Source: Eutreptiella sp. 'Long Island Sound 2002'
Lineage: Eukaryota; Euglenozoa; Euglenophyceae; Eutreptiales; Eutreptiaceae
Direction: 5' to 3'
Length of the DNA stretch: 64,000 nt
NCBI GenBank assembly: GCA_964036045.1
Contig: OZ038380.1
Location: forward strand, 124,540,899 to 124,604,898
Part shown: piece by piece, positions 46,201 through 57,484 of the stretch
Position numbering within the stretch: the stretch's first letter is position 1
Layout of the letters: every line of letters starts with the position of its first letter
Translations under genes and position numbers: made by a program
Notes under the pieces: generated by a model
Seen by the model: only the letters and a program-made list of their open reading frames with translations
What the model was told of the DNA's origin: nothing
Databases searched by the model: none

Positions 46201-48190
46201 TACTGCGCCCCTGCGCAGCCCCATGATTCGCCCCTGCTCAGCCCCGCGCTGCACCCCTGCGCAGCCCCACGCTGCGCCCCTACGCAGCCTCACGCTACTG
46301 CACCCCTGCGCAACCCCATGCCGCGCCCATGCGCGGCCCCGCGCTGCGCCCTTGCGCAGCCCCACACTACTGTGCCCCTGCGCAGCCCCACGCTGCGCAT
46401 GCCCAGCCCCGCGCTGCGCCTCTGCGCAGCCCCACGCTGCGCCCCTGCGCAGCCCCACGCTGCTGCACCCCTGCGCAGCCCCCATGCCGCGCCCATGCGC
46501 GGCCCCGCGCTGCGCCCCTGCGCAGCCCCACACCACTGCGCCCCTGCTCAGCCCCACGCTGCGCCCCTGGTCAGCCCCGCGCTGCGCCCCTGCGCGGCCC
46601 CACGTGTGCCCCTGCGCAACCCCGCGCTGCGCCCCTGCGCAGCACCGCACTACTACGCCCCCGCGCCGCCCCAAACCTTTGCGCCCCTACGCAGCCCCAC
46701 GCTGCGCCCCTACGCAGCCCCACGCTGCTGCGCCCCTTCACGGCCCCATGCCGCGCCCCCGGCGCAGCCCCACGCTGCTGCGCCCCTGCGCAGCCCCACG
46801 CTGCGCCCCTGCGCAACCCAGCGTTGCTGCGCCCCTGCGCGGCCCCAGGCCGCGCCCATGCGCGGCCCCACGCTGCACTCCGGCGCGACCCCACGCTGCG
46901 CCCCTGCCCAGCCCCACGCTGCGCCCCTGCCCAGCCCCACGCTGCGCCCCTGCGCAGCCCCACACTGCTGCGCCCCTGCCCAGCCCCACGATTCGCCCCT
47001 ACTCAGCCCGCGCTGCGCCCCTGCGCAGCCCCACGCTGTTGCGCCCCTTCACGGCCCCATGCCGCGCCCCGGCGCAGCCCCACGCTGCTGCGCCCCTACG
47101 CAGCCCACGCTGCTGCGCCCCTGCGCAGCCCCACGCTGCTGCGCCCCTGCGCAACCCCGCACCGCGCCCCCGCGCAGCCCGAAGCTGCGCCCCTGCGCAG
47201 CCCAGCGCTGCTGCGCCCCTGCGCGGCCCCATGCCGCGCCCATGCGCGGCCCCACGCTGCACTCCGGCGCAACCCCACGCTGCGCCCCTGCCCAGCCCCA
47301 CGCTGCGCCCCTGCGCAGCCCCACACTACTGCGCCCCTGCGCAGCCCCATGATTAGCCCCTGCTCAGCCCCGCGCTGCACCCCTGCGCAGCCCCACGCTG
47401 CGCCCCTACGCAGCCCCACGCTACTGCACCCCTGCGCAACCCATGCCGCGCCCATGCGCGGCCCCGCGCTGCGCCCCTGCGCAGCCCCACACTACTACGC
47501 CCCTGCGCAGCCCCGCGCTGCGCCCCTGCGCAGCCCCGCGCTGCGCCTCTGCGCAGCCCCACGCTGCGCCCCTGCGCAGCCCCAAGCTGCTGCACCCCTG
47601 CGCAGCCCCATGCCGCGCCCATGCGCGGCCCCGCGCTGCGCCCCTGCGCAGCCCCACACCACTGCGCCCCTGCGCAGCCCCACGCTGCGCCCCTGTTCAG
47701 CCCCGCGCTGCGCCGCTGCGCAGCCGCACACTGCGCCCCTGCGCAGCCCCACGCTACTGCACCCCTGCGCAGCCCCATGCCGCGCACATGCGCGGCCCCG
47801 CGCTGCGCACCTGCGCAGCCCCACACTACTGCGCCCCTGCGGAGCCCCACGCTGCGCCCCTGCTCAGCCCCGCGCTGCGCCGCTACGCAGCCCCACGCTG
47901 CGCCCCTGCGCGGCCCCACGCTACTGCGCCCCTGCGCAGCCCCATGCCGCGCCCATGCGCGGCCCCGCGCTGCGCCCCTGCGCAGGCCCACGCTGCACCC
48001 CTGCGCCAGCCGCGCGCCGCGCCCTGCGCGGCGCATGCCGCGCCCATTAACGCGGCCCCACGCCGCGCTCCTCCGCGGCCCCGCTGCACGCCAGCGCGGC
48101 CCCACGCTACACCCCTGCGCGGCCCCACAGTGCTGCGCCCCTGCGCCGCCCCACACGGCTGCGCCCCTCTACCGCACCACGCGGCGCCCC
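31330..48190. repeat. GC-rich 49-bp satellite array (~17 kb, interrupted once by the duplicated head)
   Basis: The basic unit is 49 bases made of a 26-base half with GCTGCTGCGCCCCTACGCAG and a 23-base half with GCTGCACTCCAGCGCAG, both ending in CCCCA. Half-units contain GCTGCG-CCCCTR-CGCAGC, a 6-bp stem with a 6-base loop. Because 49 is not a multiple of three and the unit lacks stops, all three plus frames give the same 49-residue periodic peptide, which produces ORFs up to 948 codons without implying a gene. The interruption is 37,242-38,270. From about 45.8 kb units diverge to a shorter form with ATGCCGCGCCCATGCGCGG. Confidence 0.9.
37242..44275 (+). repeat. ~7.03-kb segmental tandem duplication, copy 2
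   Basis: Matches 30,298-37,236 with an extra ~96 bases (about two satellite units) near 40.6-40.75 kb and a one-base loss near 42.95 kb. Homology ends near 44,275, where copy 1 instead meets the second head. Confidence 0.9.
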
Positions 48191-48611
48191 TGCGCAGCCC
48201 GGGCAGGGAGCAACCCCCCCCCCCCCCTCAAGGAATGGCCGCCCTCGGGAGCGCTCACCCAGCCCCCGGGGGCCTCTCGGGGTTCGCCCCCGAGCCCGCC
48301 CGGCCCTTCCACGCCCCCCCTCACCAGCCGCAGCCCAGAGGCCCGCCCGGTCTCCCCCGCGCCGGCCCACAACCACCAGGGACCCGGGCCCCGGAGCCCC
48401 GGTGCCCAGCCCCGCCCGCCCCCCGGTATCCTCCTGCGGGGCCCGTCCCGGGCCGGTTCGACCGCGAAGGGACGGCGTGGCGCTACCCCCCACCTCCACC
48501 AGGATTCGCCCCCGTGGATGATGCTCGGCGGGATTCGTCCCCGCTGAGCGGGGTGCGGGCCCCACCGCCGACCGCGGCCCCGCCGACACCTCGAGCGCCC
48601 CGGGCTCCCCG
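48191..48611. other. GC-rich unique segment right of the satellite
   Basis: Pro/Arg-rich frames on both strands and a C run at 48.21 kb. No gene supported. Confidence 0.4.
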
Positions 48612-48755
48612 GCTGACTTTGGCCACCCCCGGCCGCTCCTCCGCCCAGTGGGCCGCACGGTGACGCTCTGTGGCTGAGCTCACTGCACCCCCGTCCCCCT
48701 CGCGCGCACACCCACCCGCTAGCCACAGCCCCCCCCCCCCCCAACGTGCACGCCG
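48612..48755 (+). repeat. Direct repeat bracketing the satellite, right copy
   Basis: Partner of 30,080-30,222, including gtgacgctctgtggctgagc and the following C run. Confidence 0.75.
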
Positions 48756-48759
48756 ACCC

Positions 48760-49195
48760 CATGGATTGGGGCTCTCAGGGCCGCCGCCGACCACCGGCCG
48801 GTCCGCCTGCGCCGCCCCGCGGCCGCCACGGGCCCCGCACCCGCATGGCGCCGCCACCGCCTCGGCCGCCCGCCGCTACCCACGCGCCCGGCCCAGGCCT
48901 CGGCCCCCAGGCCACGCTTCCAGCTAGCCGCTGGTCCCGCGGCCCGCAGTGGGGCCCGCATCGGGCGCGCCGACGCCCTTGCACACGCCCCCCCCACGGC
49001 CAGGCCTGCGCGGCGCGCGTGCCCCCGGCGCGCCCGCCGACCCCATGGAGTGGGGCTCTCAAGGCCACCGCCGGCCGCCGGCCGGTCCGTCCACACCGCC
49101 CCGCGACCGCCACGGGCCCCGCACCCGCATGGCGCCGCCTCCGCCTCGGCCGCCCGCCGCTACCCACGCGCCCGGCCCAGGCCTGAGCCCCCCCT
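48760..49195 (+). repeat. Two ~150-bp direct repeats, 281 bases apart
   Basis: The block from gaccccatgga through gctacccacgcgcccggccc occurs at about 48,760-48,910 and again at about 49,040-49,190 with few differences. Confidence 0.8.
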
Positions 49196-49372
49196 CCGGC
49201 CGTGTCGCGCGGCCTCGCGCACACGGGACACAGGGACGGGCACCAGGGGATAGACCATACATAGTCCATGCCTCCTCCACCCCCCTTACTCCACCTCCGC
49301 ACAGGACGTAGCCCCCTCCCCTGTAGCGGGGGAGTGGCGGCTGGAAGCGAGGGGAACCGGGGCCCCCGCAGG

Positions 49373-49572
49373 NNNNNNNNNNNNNNNNNNNNNNNNNNNN
49401 NNNNNNNNNNNNNNNNNNNNNNNNNNNNNNNNNNNNNNNNNNNNNNNNNNNNNNNNNNNNNNNNNNNNNNNNNNNNNNNNNNNNNNNNNNNNNNNNNNNN
49501 NNNNNNNNNNNNNNNNNNNNNNNNNNNNNNNNNNNNNNNNNNNNNNNNNNNNNNNNNNNNNNNNNNNNNNNN
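49373..49572. other. Assembly gap (200 N)
   Basis: A run of 200 N characters. Confidence 1.
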
Positions 49573-49645
49573 CACTGGCGCCCTGCCCAGGGGAGAGCGT
49601 GTCTGGCAATTTCTCCCGCCGGCACGTGCTGGGTGCCTTCACAAC

Positions 49646-49657
<12 letters not shown>

Positions 49658-49718
<61 letters not shown>

Positions 49719-49770
49719 TTATATATATATACATATACATCTACATATATATATATATATATATATATAC
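49658..49770. repeat. (TA)n microsatellite with a CAA leader
   Basis: Alternating TA with a few G/C interruptions, preceded by acaacaacaacaaca. ORFs reading IYIYIY are artefacts. Confidence 0.95.
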
Positions 49771-49799
49771 ACCCAAACGTGGCAAAGACGAACTGGTGA

Positions 49800-51150
49800 A
49801 AAAGGTGCGTGTTGTGCAAAGTGCTTCGCTATTTGTTCTGCTTAGTGCTCTCCTTAGTGCGTGTACCACCACAGGGGGCAGTGGCAGGATGACCAGAGGG
49901 GAGGAGAAGAAAACGACAACAAAGGAGCCCACGGAATGGGCGCCTAAAGAAAGAGGGAGCAAGGGCGAGAGGTTTGCCTCGCAAATTGGTCTGCCCAATG
50001 TGTGCACAGATAGAGGGAGCTGGAGTAGGACGGGGGGACGGGGCCAACACACCTAGAGGCAGGCCCCCGCACAGCTGGGCACAGGGCAGAATGGTGAAGG
50101 GTGGGGCAGAGCAGGGTTTGTCTCGCTCAGTGTCGCGCTTAATGTTTGTAGGGAGAGCAGACTGGGGGGGGGGGGGGGGGGGGGGGGTTAGAAAGGAACA
50201 GTGCTTGGCCGGCGCAGGTTGAGAGCGCCGAGGGGTCACACGAAGGGCACAAGGCACTGACACAGAGAGAGGGGAAGGAGCGTGCAGAGGGGGGAGAGAG
50301 GGAGCGAGAGGCCGGGGGAAGGGCGGGAAACAGGAAATGGTAGATGGGCTTGCTGCGCTATGTGTTTTGCTTATAGTGCGCCACGTTGCACATGCCCATG
50401 ATGCGCCGCGCGTGTTGCATGGAAGACAAGTCACGGAGAACTTGTGTCAAGGTCGTGTCAAGTAGCTGCCACGGCAGGATATCCACGCAGGATATACACA
50501 AGGGGCACCCAATCATGCAGCTCGTGCGGCAGCCCCAACGAGACTTCGCGGGTGGAGGAGGTGAGTGTCATGCCAAATGCTTCGCTACTTGTCATACTAA
50601 GTGCTCGGCCCGGCGCGTGTACAGACACAGCGGGCAAGGGCAAGACAGCCGAGTCGAAGGAGAGGACCAGAGCTCCAAGGAGGCCCAAGGAACGGGTGCA
50701 GCAAGGGGGAGAGAGGAGTGGGAACGAGGTTGCCTTGCACATTGCTCTCTTTAGTGCGCGCACGGACAAAAAGAGCGAGAGCCCGGACAAGGCCCGAACA
50801 CACGGGGGCCCCGAGTGCAAACGGAGGGAAAGAGGAGGGTGGAAACGGCCTGCGCATTGCTTTGCTCCGTGCGCGCTCAGACAGAAGGGGCAGGGGTAGG
50901 ACAGGGAGAACAGGTCAGGGCAACGGGGGGCAAAGCCCGACAACGCAGACCACAGAAGACATTCGGGGTGCGATGCCTGGCCAGAGAGGGCTGAGGGGCC
51001 GCACGAAGAACAGAGGGGGCCAACAAAGGGCGAGGGGAACAGAACAGGCAGGGGAGGAGAGAAAAGCAAGAGGCCCGGGAGAGATGGAGGAAACGGGCGA
51101 CGGTAGATAAGCTTGCCGCGCTATGTGTCGTGCTTCTTGCGTGCCCTGTT
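49800..51150. repeat. Inverted block of the 24.8-28 kb degenerate units
   Basis: Units such as gtgcaaagtgcttcgcta, cctcgcaaattggtctgccc and gcacattgctctctttagtg are reverse-complement forms of the motif at 24.8-28 kb, separated by G/A-rich filler (the complement of the C/T filler there). A long G run lies at about 50,165-50,187. No gene supported. Confidence 0.6.
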
Positions 51151-51333
51151 ACACTTGCCTATGCCACACCTGTATCACCGGTGCCTAGCATAGAACATTG
51201 CAAGGGAAAGCAATATTCTTCCATCAGCGGGGGCAATTTTGGGGGATACGCGGCGAGGTGGGTGTGAAATGCTTCGGTCTGGTTGCTTCCCCCATTGTAG
51301 ATACGGCTTAGTACGACCCTCGGAAAACCGTTC

Positions 51334-51460
51334 GGAAGTTTTGGCGGCCAGCTCGAGCCCCAAAACACAACCATTATCGCTTGGAATGTTCTAGGGACCT
51401 TCCAGCCAAGGTTCCATGGAACGCTCGAAAGAAATTTTGGTGGCATCTGTGGAACTTGAT
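51334..51460 (+). repeat. Dispersed repeat, copy 1 (direct copy at 58,022-58,145)
   Basis: Shares ggaagttttggc, tatcgcttggaatgttct and gaaattttggtg in the same order as 58,022-58,145. It brackets the 51.7-57.9 kb genes, but LTR-like termini are not evident. Confidence 0.65.
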
Positions 51461-51745
51461 CCTATTGCAACTTGAGTTGGATGCTTGGTGCCTCCTTTGC
51501 CTACAAGGTGGTCCATGAATAATATTTATGAACAAGATTTGTGTCCACTTTGAAACGCACACTTTGTGGATGTCCATTACTTGTGCTTGCGCCTCTGTGC
51601 ACCTTGTGCTCTTGTGTGATGTTGCACTTTCTGCTCCGGCATTCGCAATAGACATGTCCAACGCCAGCCAGGACAGTGCATCCTCTTCAAGCCCCCGGGA
51701 CCACAAGGGCTCCCATCACGGTGGAAGTTTGGAGTTTGGGGAGAA

Positions 51746-52261
51746 ATGATTGATGCTGACGTAGTCAATGTGGAATTACTCAAACCCGCGGACATACAGT
51801 CTCGTCTTCAACATGCCTTGGCAGCACTATGTCTGAGGCATAAGCCATCTGAGACAATTGAGCCGCTAATGTTGAGGGTTTTTCTAGATACCGTAACACC
51901 TAGGCAGTACGCCATTTGACCCAAAGACACGTTGTTAGCTATGCTCATGCATAAAAAGTTTGACATCCCATTTTTGACCACCAAGGAAGCCGTTGGCAAG
52001 ACAACTCCCTCCAAGCAGGAAACAATTTACGGTATTCAGTATAGGAATCTTTGTATAGTTGGCCCTGGCCCCAAATATAACACAGAGCACACGTTTGACG
52101 AAGAGGCAGATGAGCGTCTCCGTGACCGTTGTAAATTCCTCAAGTCTATACTTTCCACCCACCCTGAGCCAATAATTCGCGAGGTGAAGTGGACTTAGAG
52201 TAATGTGTTGTCCTCGTCCCAAGATGCCAAGGTCCCAAAGTGTAGTAAAAATTTGTCACGT
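51746..52261 (+). pseudogene. Unrecognised gene fragment with in-frame TGA and TAG
   Basis: From ATG 51,746 (MIDADVVNVELLKPADIQS) the frame reads sensible protein with a TGA at 51,917-51,919 (PRQYAI/TGA/PKDTLLAML). It then continues through IPFLTTKEAVGKTTPSKQ to a TAG at 52,196-52,198 (REVKWT/TAG/SNVLSSSQDAK) and stays plausible to a possible donor near 52,262. The TAG fits a sense UAG; the TGA suggests a real nonsense mutation. No domain recognised. Confidence 0.4.
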
Positions 52262-52304
52262 GTAATGTTCAGTTTCCCCCCCCCTCTCTTTTATACACGT
52301 CCCC

Positions 52305-52667
52305 TTTGATGTGTTAAGGGTCATCATCATTGACGCCTTCTGTGAAGCACCCCACGCCACCATCCATAGTGCGCTGAAAGCCACTTTCAATGGCACGCAT
52401 GTCACTGAGATGTTGGGGGGGACTCAAGCGTGGCGGGTATGGGACCAGCCCCCCCCCCGAGGGTTTGACCCCCCCCCTGAGGGCGAGTCGTTTAGGACAG
52501 ACCTGCAGCCAACATATCACCCCCATGGCCCCCTGTGGGGCATAGAGTTTTCTTTGGCCCCCGCCCCAAAGCCAAACTAGTCTGCACCAAAACGTGCAAA
52601 GCTGTCAGTTATGGACACCTGGTTGCAAGCTGAGGGTGAACATTCCACACCCCCAGCCACGGAGTAA
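52305..52667 (+). CDS. Unrecognised C-terminal coding segment ending in TAA, with one in-frame UAG
   Basis: The frame reads FDVLRVIIIDAFCEAPHAT, a Pro-rich stretch, GPLWGIEFSLAPAPKPN, then TAG (52,578-52,580), then SAPKRAKLSVMDTWLQAEGE, ending at TAA 52,665-52,667. The part after the TAG looks coding (basic NLS-like PKRAK, then Trp/Leu). It may be a downstream exon of the 51.75-kb fragment; I could not settle the splice sites. Confidence 0.45.
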
Positions 52668-52747
52668 ATGTTTGTCTTTGTCTCAGTCCTTGTAGCCCCC
52701 CCCCACCCCCAAGAGGATGCAATGTTTTGGTAAGGCCACTTTTCTAA

Positions 52748-53780
52748 ATGTCTGCTATCTCTGTTGCCATCGCTGCGCGCTCCAACTTTGCCGCTGGCGC
52801 CGGGCCAACAATTTCCTCCTGTTGCCTTCTGGCCGCCTCCCAGTCTGCCTCTCTAGCCCCATCGCCGTTGGGGTTGGCCCCCCTATGGGCACCCCCCGCC
52901 CCCGAAGCAGCACCAGCAGCTGCAGAAGAGGCAGCATGGGCAGCAGCGGAAGAAGAAGCAGCAGGAGAAACCGTTGTTCAACAGGAGGCCGCAGCACAAG
53001 GAGCTCCGGAGGCATTGGTGGCGGCAATGGTGGGCATGGCCGTGGCAGCGGTGCAAGTGCAGCACTACCTGCACCTCTGCACCAAGAAGAGCAGGGACTA
53101 GGTGGGACTCTAGGCCAGGTTCAGCCCCAGCCTTGGGGTGGCCTGGCAGACGAAGGCTGCCATCACCAGTAAGCGAACCCTGGGCAGGGTTGAAAAATTT
53201 GGGGCCCTCCCCCCTGCCTTCCCGATGGCCCTGCTGGAGCTGGCCATTCGGGAGAATGGGGTGGCGGTTTGCATTTTTTTGGGGGTAACCCCTCAGGTGC
53301 GCAGCTGCGTTGTAACCCGGTTCAGTGAGGAGTTACGGGTTCTTAGGGCGAGGTTTGAGGATGAGCTTAGGAAATTTAAGGCCGCAGAGGTTAAGGTTAA
53401 GCAATCGTGCGGGGGAAGAGGCCAGGGGGTCTGGCCTTAAGGAGCAGGAGTGCAAGCTTACGGACGCTGCCAATGCCCGCAGCAAAAAGGCAGAGGGCCT
53501 GCTCGCGCAGATGCGTGCCTCATGGAGGGAAGCCAAAAAGCGCCATCTCCTCAAGTCCTCCTTGCCCAAAATGCCCGCCTCCACCCTGCCCCCTTTTGGC
53601 AAATTGTATGTGACGGGAGAGGGGGCGGAGCAGCTGCACAGCCTGGTTGCGGCCGTCCATGCTTGGGGGGTAGAAATTTTAGACCAAGCAGGCATTAATG
53701 CCTCCAAGTCAGTTGGCGCGGAGCTTCGCGCCGGTGTGTTCGTGTGGGGGTGCACACCAGCCCCGCGCACTGCAATATAA
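52748..53780 (+). CDS. Unrecognised Ala-rich and coiled-coil protein with two in-frame UAGs
   Basis: ATG 52,748 (MSAISVAIAARSNFAAG) opens an Ala/Glu-rich N-terminus. The same frame crosses TAGs at 53,099-53,101 and 53,111-53,113 (CTKKSRD/TAG/VGL/TAG/ARFSPSLGVAW) and then reads ALLELAIRENGVAVCIF and a coiled coil (EELRVLRARFEDELRKFKAA). Near 53.40-53.43 kb coding passes to another frame (KLTDAANARSKKAEGLLAQM ... LVAAVHAWGVEILDQ), by a one-base shift or an unrecognised splice. The segment ends at TAA 53,778, or splices onward since an AT-rich tract ending TATATAG follows. No family recognised. Confidence 0.5.
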
Positions 53781-53897
53781 AAAATTATATGTATATAGCA
53801 GTGCGGGTGGTGCTGTGGCACCTCGAACACCCCACCTCACAATGGGGGCGCCCCCGTCCCCCCCTCAAGGCATTTCCCCGGGAAGGGCTGTAGGGCT

Positions 53898-54485
53898 ATG
53901 TTTGAGGCCTGTGCAGAATGCGTCAAGGTGCCTGGCCACATGAAGAAACGGCGCACTGGCCGGGCGCCCACTTGTTTGGAGGAATTCGCGATGGTGGCAG
54001 AGGCGCTGCCACCTTGGGGGGGGGGAGGGGGCAAAGGGCCACTGCCCTTTGCCCCCCTCACAGGGAACATGGTTACCATGGTGGTTCTTCACCAACTCGC
54101 GACTCGCGACTCCCCCCCCCCCCCAGACTCAGTAGGACACTGAATTCGAGTCAGACCCTGACGCCCGTGTGTCCTCCACAGGGGTGAAGGGGAACAGGAA
54201 GAGGGCAAGGGGGGGGGGTCCAGGAAGGAAAGCAAGGGGGCTGGGGCCCCAAGCCCCTACACTTCCTAGAGTGGGACCATGGCAGCGGGGGTGGGAAAGG
54301 GGGGTGATAGGCCAAAGGGGGCCCTCCCCCTTAGAATTTTGACATCACCCCGCAAGCTGGTGAACTACTTGCGGGGCACGGGGCACGGCCTCACGATGTG
54401 GATGAAGCCGTCAGGGAGAGCTCATCCTCCTGATTGTCCCACCGGTGACCCAAGCTACTGGGTCCCACCAGCGCAAGGAGGTTGA
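53898..54485 (+). pseudogene. Unrecognised coding fragments between homopolymer runs
   Basis: The plus strand reads MFEACAECVKVPGHMKKRRT, then after a C run another frame reads LSQ/TAG/DTEFESDPDARVSST, then LRILTSPRKLVNYLRGTGHG. The pieces look like exons or a frameshifted gene downstream of the coiled-coil protein. No domain is assigned. Confidence 0.35.
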
Positions 54486-54664
54486 CACTGACTTTGACTT
54501 TGACTAATACACATATATATTTATATGTGTGCTAGCCTCGCGATTCGAATGAAAATGTATCTCATAGTTTGAGCCTACACAATGGTCATATGCCCTGTAC
54601 AACAATTACTTCACTTCGTCATCTTTTACATCTTTTGGTGTTTCTGCGTCTTTTTGCCTCTGTG

Positions 54665-55345
54665 AAGGGGGGGCGGATAGTCGAGCACATTTGGAGGACC
54701 CAGATCTCAAAGCCATTGCCACCAATTCGACCAAAAACAGGTTCTAGTAAAAGGCATAGGGTGGGGCATTCGAAATATGCTTGGTTCGAAAAAATCTGAA
54801 ACATTGAGCCATTTTCTGGCGCGGATATTCGAGCGCACTTGGAGGACCCAGATCTCGAAGCAGTTGCCACCAATTCGACCAAAAACCGGTTCTGGTGAAA
54901 GGTACAGGTCGGGTGGTTCGAAAAAATCTGAAACCTGGAGTTTTTTTTCTCGGGCGGATAGTCGAGCACACTTGCAGGATCTAGATCTCGATACCATTGT
55001 GACCAATTCGAGCAAAAACAGGTTCTGGTGAAAGGCTCAGCTTGGGGCATTCCAAATATGGTTGTTTGAAAAAATCTGAAACGTGGAGTCTTTGTTTATG
55101 GGGCGGATAGTCGAGCACTTTTGGAGGACCCGGATCTCGAAGCCATTGCGACCAATTCGACCAAAGACACGTTCTAGTGAAAGGCTTAGGTTGGGGCATT
55201 CCAAATATGCTTGGTTCGAAAAAATGTGAAATGTTGAGCCTTTTTTCTAGGGCGGAAAGTCGAGCACACTTGGAGTGCCTGGATCTCGAAGCCACTGTGA
55301 CCAACTCGACCAAAAACAGGTTCCGGTGAAAGGTACAGGTTGGTG
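54665..55345 (+). repeat. ~148-bp tandem repeat, five copies
   Basis: The phrase cggatagtcgagcac recurs at 54,674, 54,822, 54,955, 55,104 and 55,253 (offsets 148, 133, 149, 149). Units share gaccaattcgaccaaaaaca, ttctggtgaaagg and ttcgaaaaaatctgaaac. Minus-strand ORFs across it are repeat artefacts. It separates two coding stretches and could be intronic or intergenic. Confidence 0.9.
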
Positions 55346-55399
55346 CGTTACAAAAATGTATGCCATTCATGCTCTGTACCACGGTCTTGCAAAATCATA

Positions 55400-57484
55400 A
55401 TGTTCCACCATGAGTTCATCGTGGACAATTTTACTGTACGGGTCAATGGGGACGTGTCCAAACTCGAGGCGTTTGCTAGCATCTGCCCCGTGCCTGCCAA
55501 TCAGTTCATGGTGTCAGCCTTCATCTTGAACTTCCCTCGGGCCACCCCTTTGGACCGCAAGGAGCTAGACAACGTGCCAAGGCCCCCCCCACTGGCACAG
55601 TCCGGGTTGTGCGGCGCCCAATTGGCCCTTACCACCCAACCACGCCATCCTAGTACCCCAGCGTCCCAGGGCACCAGCTGCCATGCTTCTACGGTATGAG
55701 CATGTTGTGCCAGCAGCGGTGCTGCAAACCCTCGATCGCCTACAACCAAGTGTTGGGTGTTCTATGGTGGCTCTGCGGCAGCAAGAGCTACTACATCTTC
55801 CGGCAGTGGATCTTCCGGCAGTGAACTACTCCCTGAGCAACAGACGACTGTTGCTAGAACTATGCCATCTGCTTCTGCAGAAGTGTGGCACCCTCGCATT
55901 ACAAGGGCGCAGGGACCCTCCCCCCCCAACAAGCCACGCTAACCTTGGGCCTGCATGCTAATGGATGCCAGCCCCGGGAGCGTCCCAATGTAAACACCAA
56001 GATTTGTATACTTGATTTTGTCGGAGACTGGTTCCCAAGGTCTGGTCATGTGCCTAGGTGCACAGACATGATAACCTAGATGGAACTTCCCAAAGTTGTT
56101 GATGGGAAGTGGCTACCCAAACGGGCAGAGGCCCTACACGCCTTGCCTTTGTGTAAATTCAACCAACGCATGAAGTATGGTGGTGCACAGTACACTACGA
56201 CACTGCATGTACAGTTTGGTTGCCTGACTGCAGATCACCACCTTTTTTGGTCAGAGTGTGGGCAGAAGGGGTGCGTGGCATGCCCCTGGGTCAATAAGCG
56301 TGGGGCTTCCACATTGTTTGTGCACAAGGGGGGGCATCTAAATGACGGGCGCGGTTCCCACAAGTTCCAAGGAGCATCTAACGTGGCAGACCTTTATATT
56401 ATACAACCAGTATCACAAAACACGAAAGGAGGAGCCTCCATACTCCTTAGTGTTATTGGCCGGACGGTACCCGGGCCGTACAAGCATGAGTTGTTGAAGG
56501 TAATTGTTCAAGTTGCTAGGAGATACCACCCCGGATCTTTGCCTCCTAATAGCTGGGAGCAACAGTGCCTTGTGCGAGGAAGGTTCCAAGCAGGCATCAG
56601 CTTAACTGGCCGAGAGGCCCGCACTGTGATGGCAAGATTGGCGGTGGCATGGTCCTCCCATTGCCGTTCCATTCTCTGGTATTGGCCTTCTGCCACATAT
56701 TACACCTTTGCTACGGTTGCATTACATTGGCAACTGCAGCATGGCACGCTATGGGTTTGGTGTACACGTATATTTTGCACATCCTTCTGGAATTTGCGGA
56801 GGAGGGTTGCACTGCAACCCTATATATGCATGGATGGTCCCACACTTGGTTTAACACGCGGACCCCGATGCTATATTCGGATGAGGCAGGGGAACGGGAC
56901 CTCCGGGTGGCCAAAAGATATGCCCCCGTGACTAGTACTAGGCAGGATGCCAGTATTATTGAAAATTTGAAGCAAGAGCTGTATGAAAAGTGGTTGCGTA
57001 AGAAAAAGAAGATCCTCACTGCCAAAATTTGGCCCCCTGTCCATCCGAGCCTTGTTTTGGAGGCTTGCATGGTTGCTGCCAATGCACTGTGGCAGATAGT
57101 CTTCCAACGCCTATTACGGTTACTGATGACTAGTCAAGAAGCAGGGGGATGCAAGCTATATGTGCACCCAGCAAGCAATTCCGTTAAATGCACTTTTCTA
57201 GGTGCAGATGCGGAAACTGATGTGGTTTGTGTGTGTGGGAGTTGTGGCTCCAAGCGTGGTATACGTCAATAGGTCCCACTTGCGGTGGAAGCTGTCCAAA
57301 GTTGGCCTACGATGGCTTTGAAGAAGGTAAGGGGAAGGGTAAATGTGATGTGGGGACCGTCCACAGACCACTGGATTCTAACCCAAGTTCCGTACTTGTG
57401 GACCTTGCTTCGGAGGCGGAGGAGAGTGCTGCCTCATTTCAAGGTCCAAGTTATGTGGTGACCACTAGGGCAAACAACCAATGA
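55400..57484 (+). CDS. Unrecognised multi-exon gene with an in-frame UAG and small introns
   Basis: Plus-strand coding reads FHHEFIVDNFTVRVNGDVSK, then a probable 57-base intron (55,694-55,750, GTATGA...CCAAG). It continues through FYGGSAAARATTSSGSG and, in another frame, NTKICILDFVGDWFPRSGH, a TAG at 56,077-56,079 (TDMIT/TAG/MELPKVVDG), and YGGAQYTTTLHVQFGCLTAD. A 53-base intron (56,500-56,552, AAG|GTAATT...CTAATAG) joins it in frame to ATLYMHGWSHTWFNTRTP and ENLKQELYEKWLRKKKK. It ends near a Cys-rich VCVCGSCGSKRG with a further TAG at 57,270-57,272. The reading after that, to TGA 57,482, is uncertain. No known domain; possibly another mobile-element gene. Confidence 0.45.

Noticed and set aside
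31341-47352. ORFs of 200-948 codons (CAPTQPHAAL-type and WGCAGAQQ-type repeats) on both strands
   Set aside because: They follow from a stop-free 49-bp satellite whose length is not a multiple of three; all frames are open and there is no start, promoter or splice context.
49658-49845. IYIYIY ORFs across the TA microsatellite
   Set aside because: Pure dinucleotide repeat artefact next to an assembly gap.
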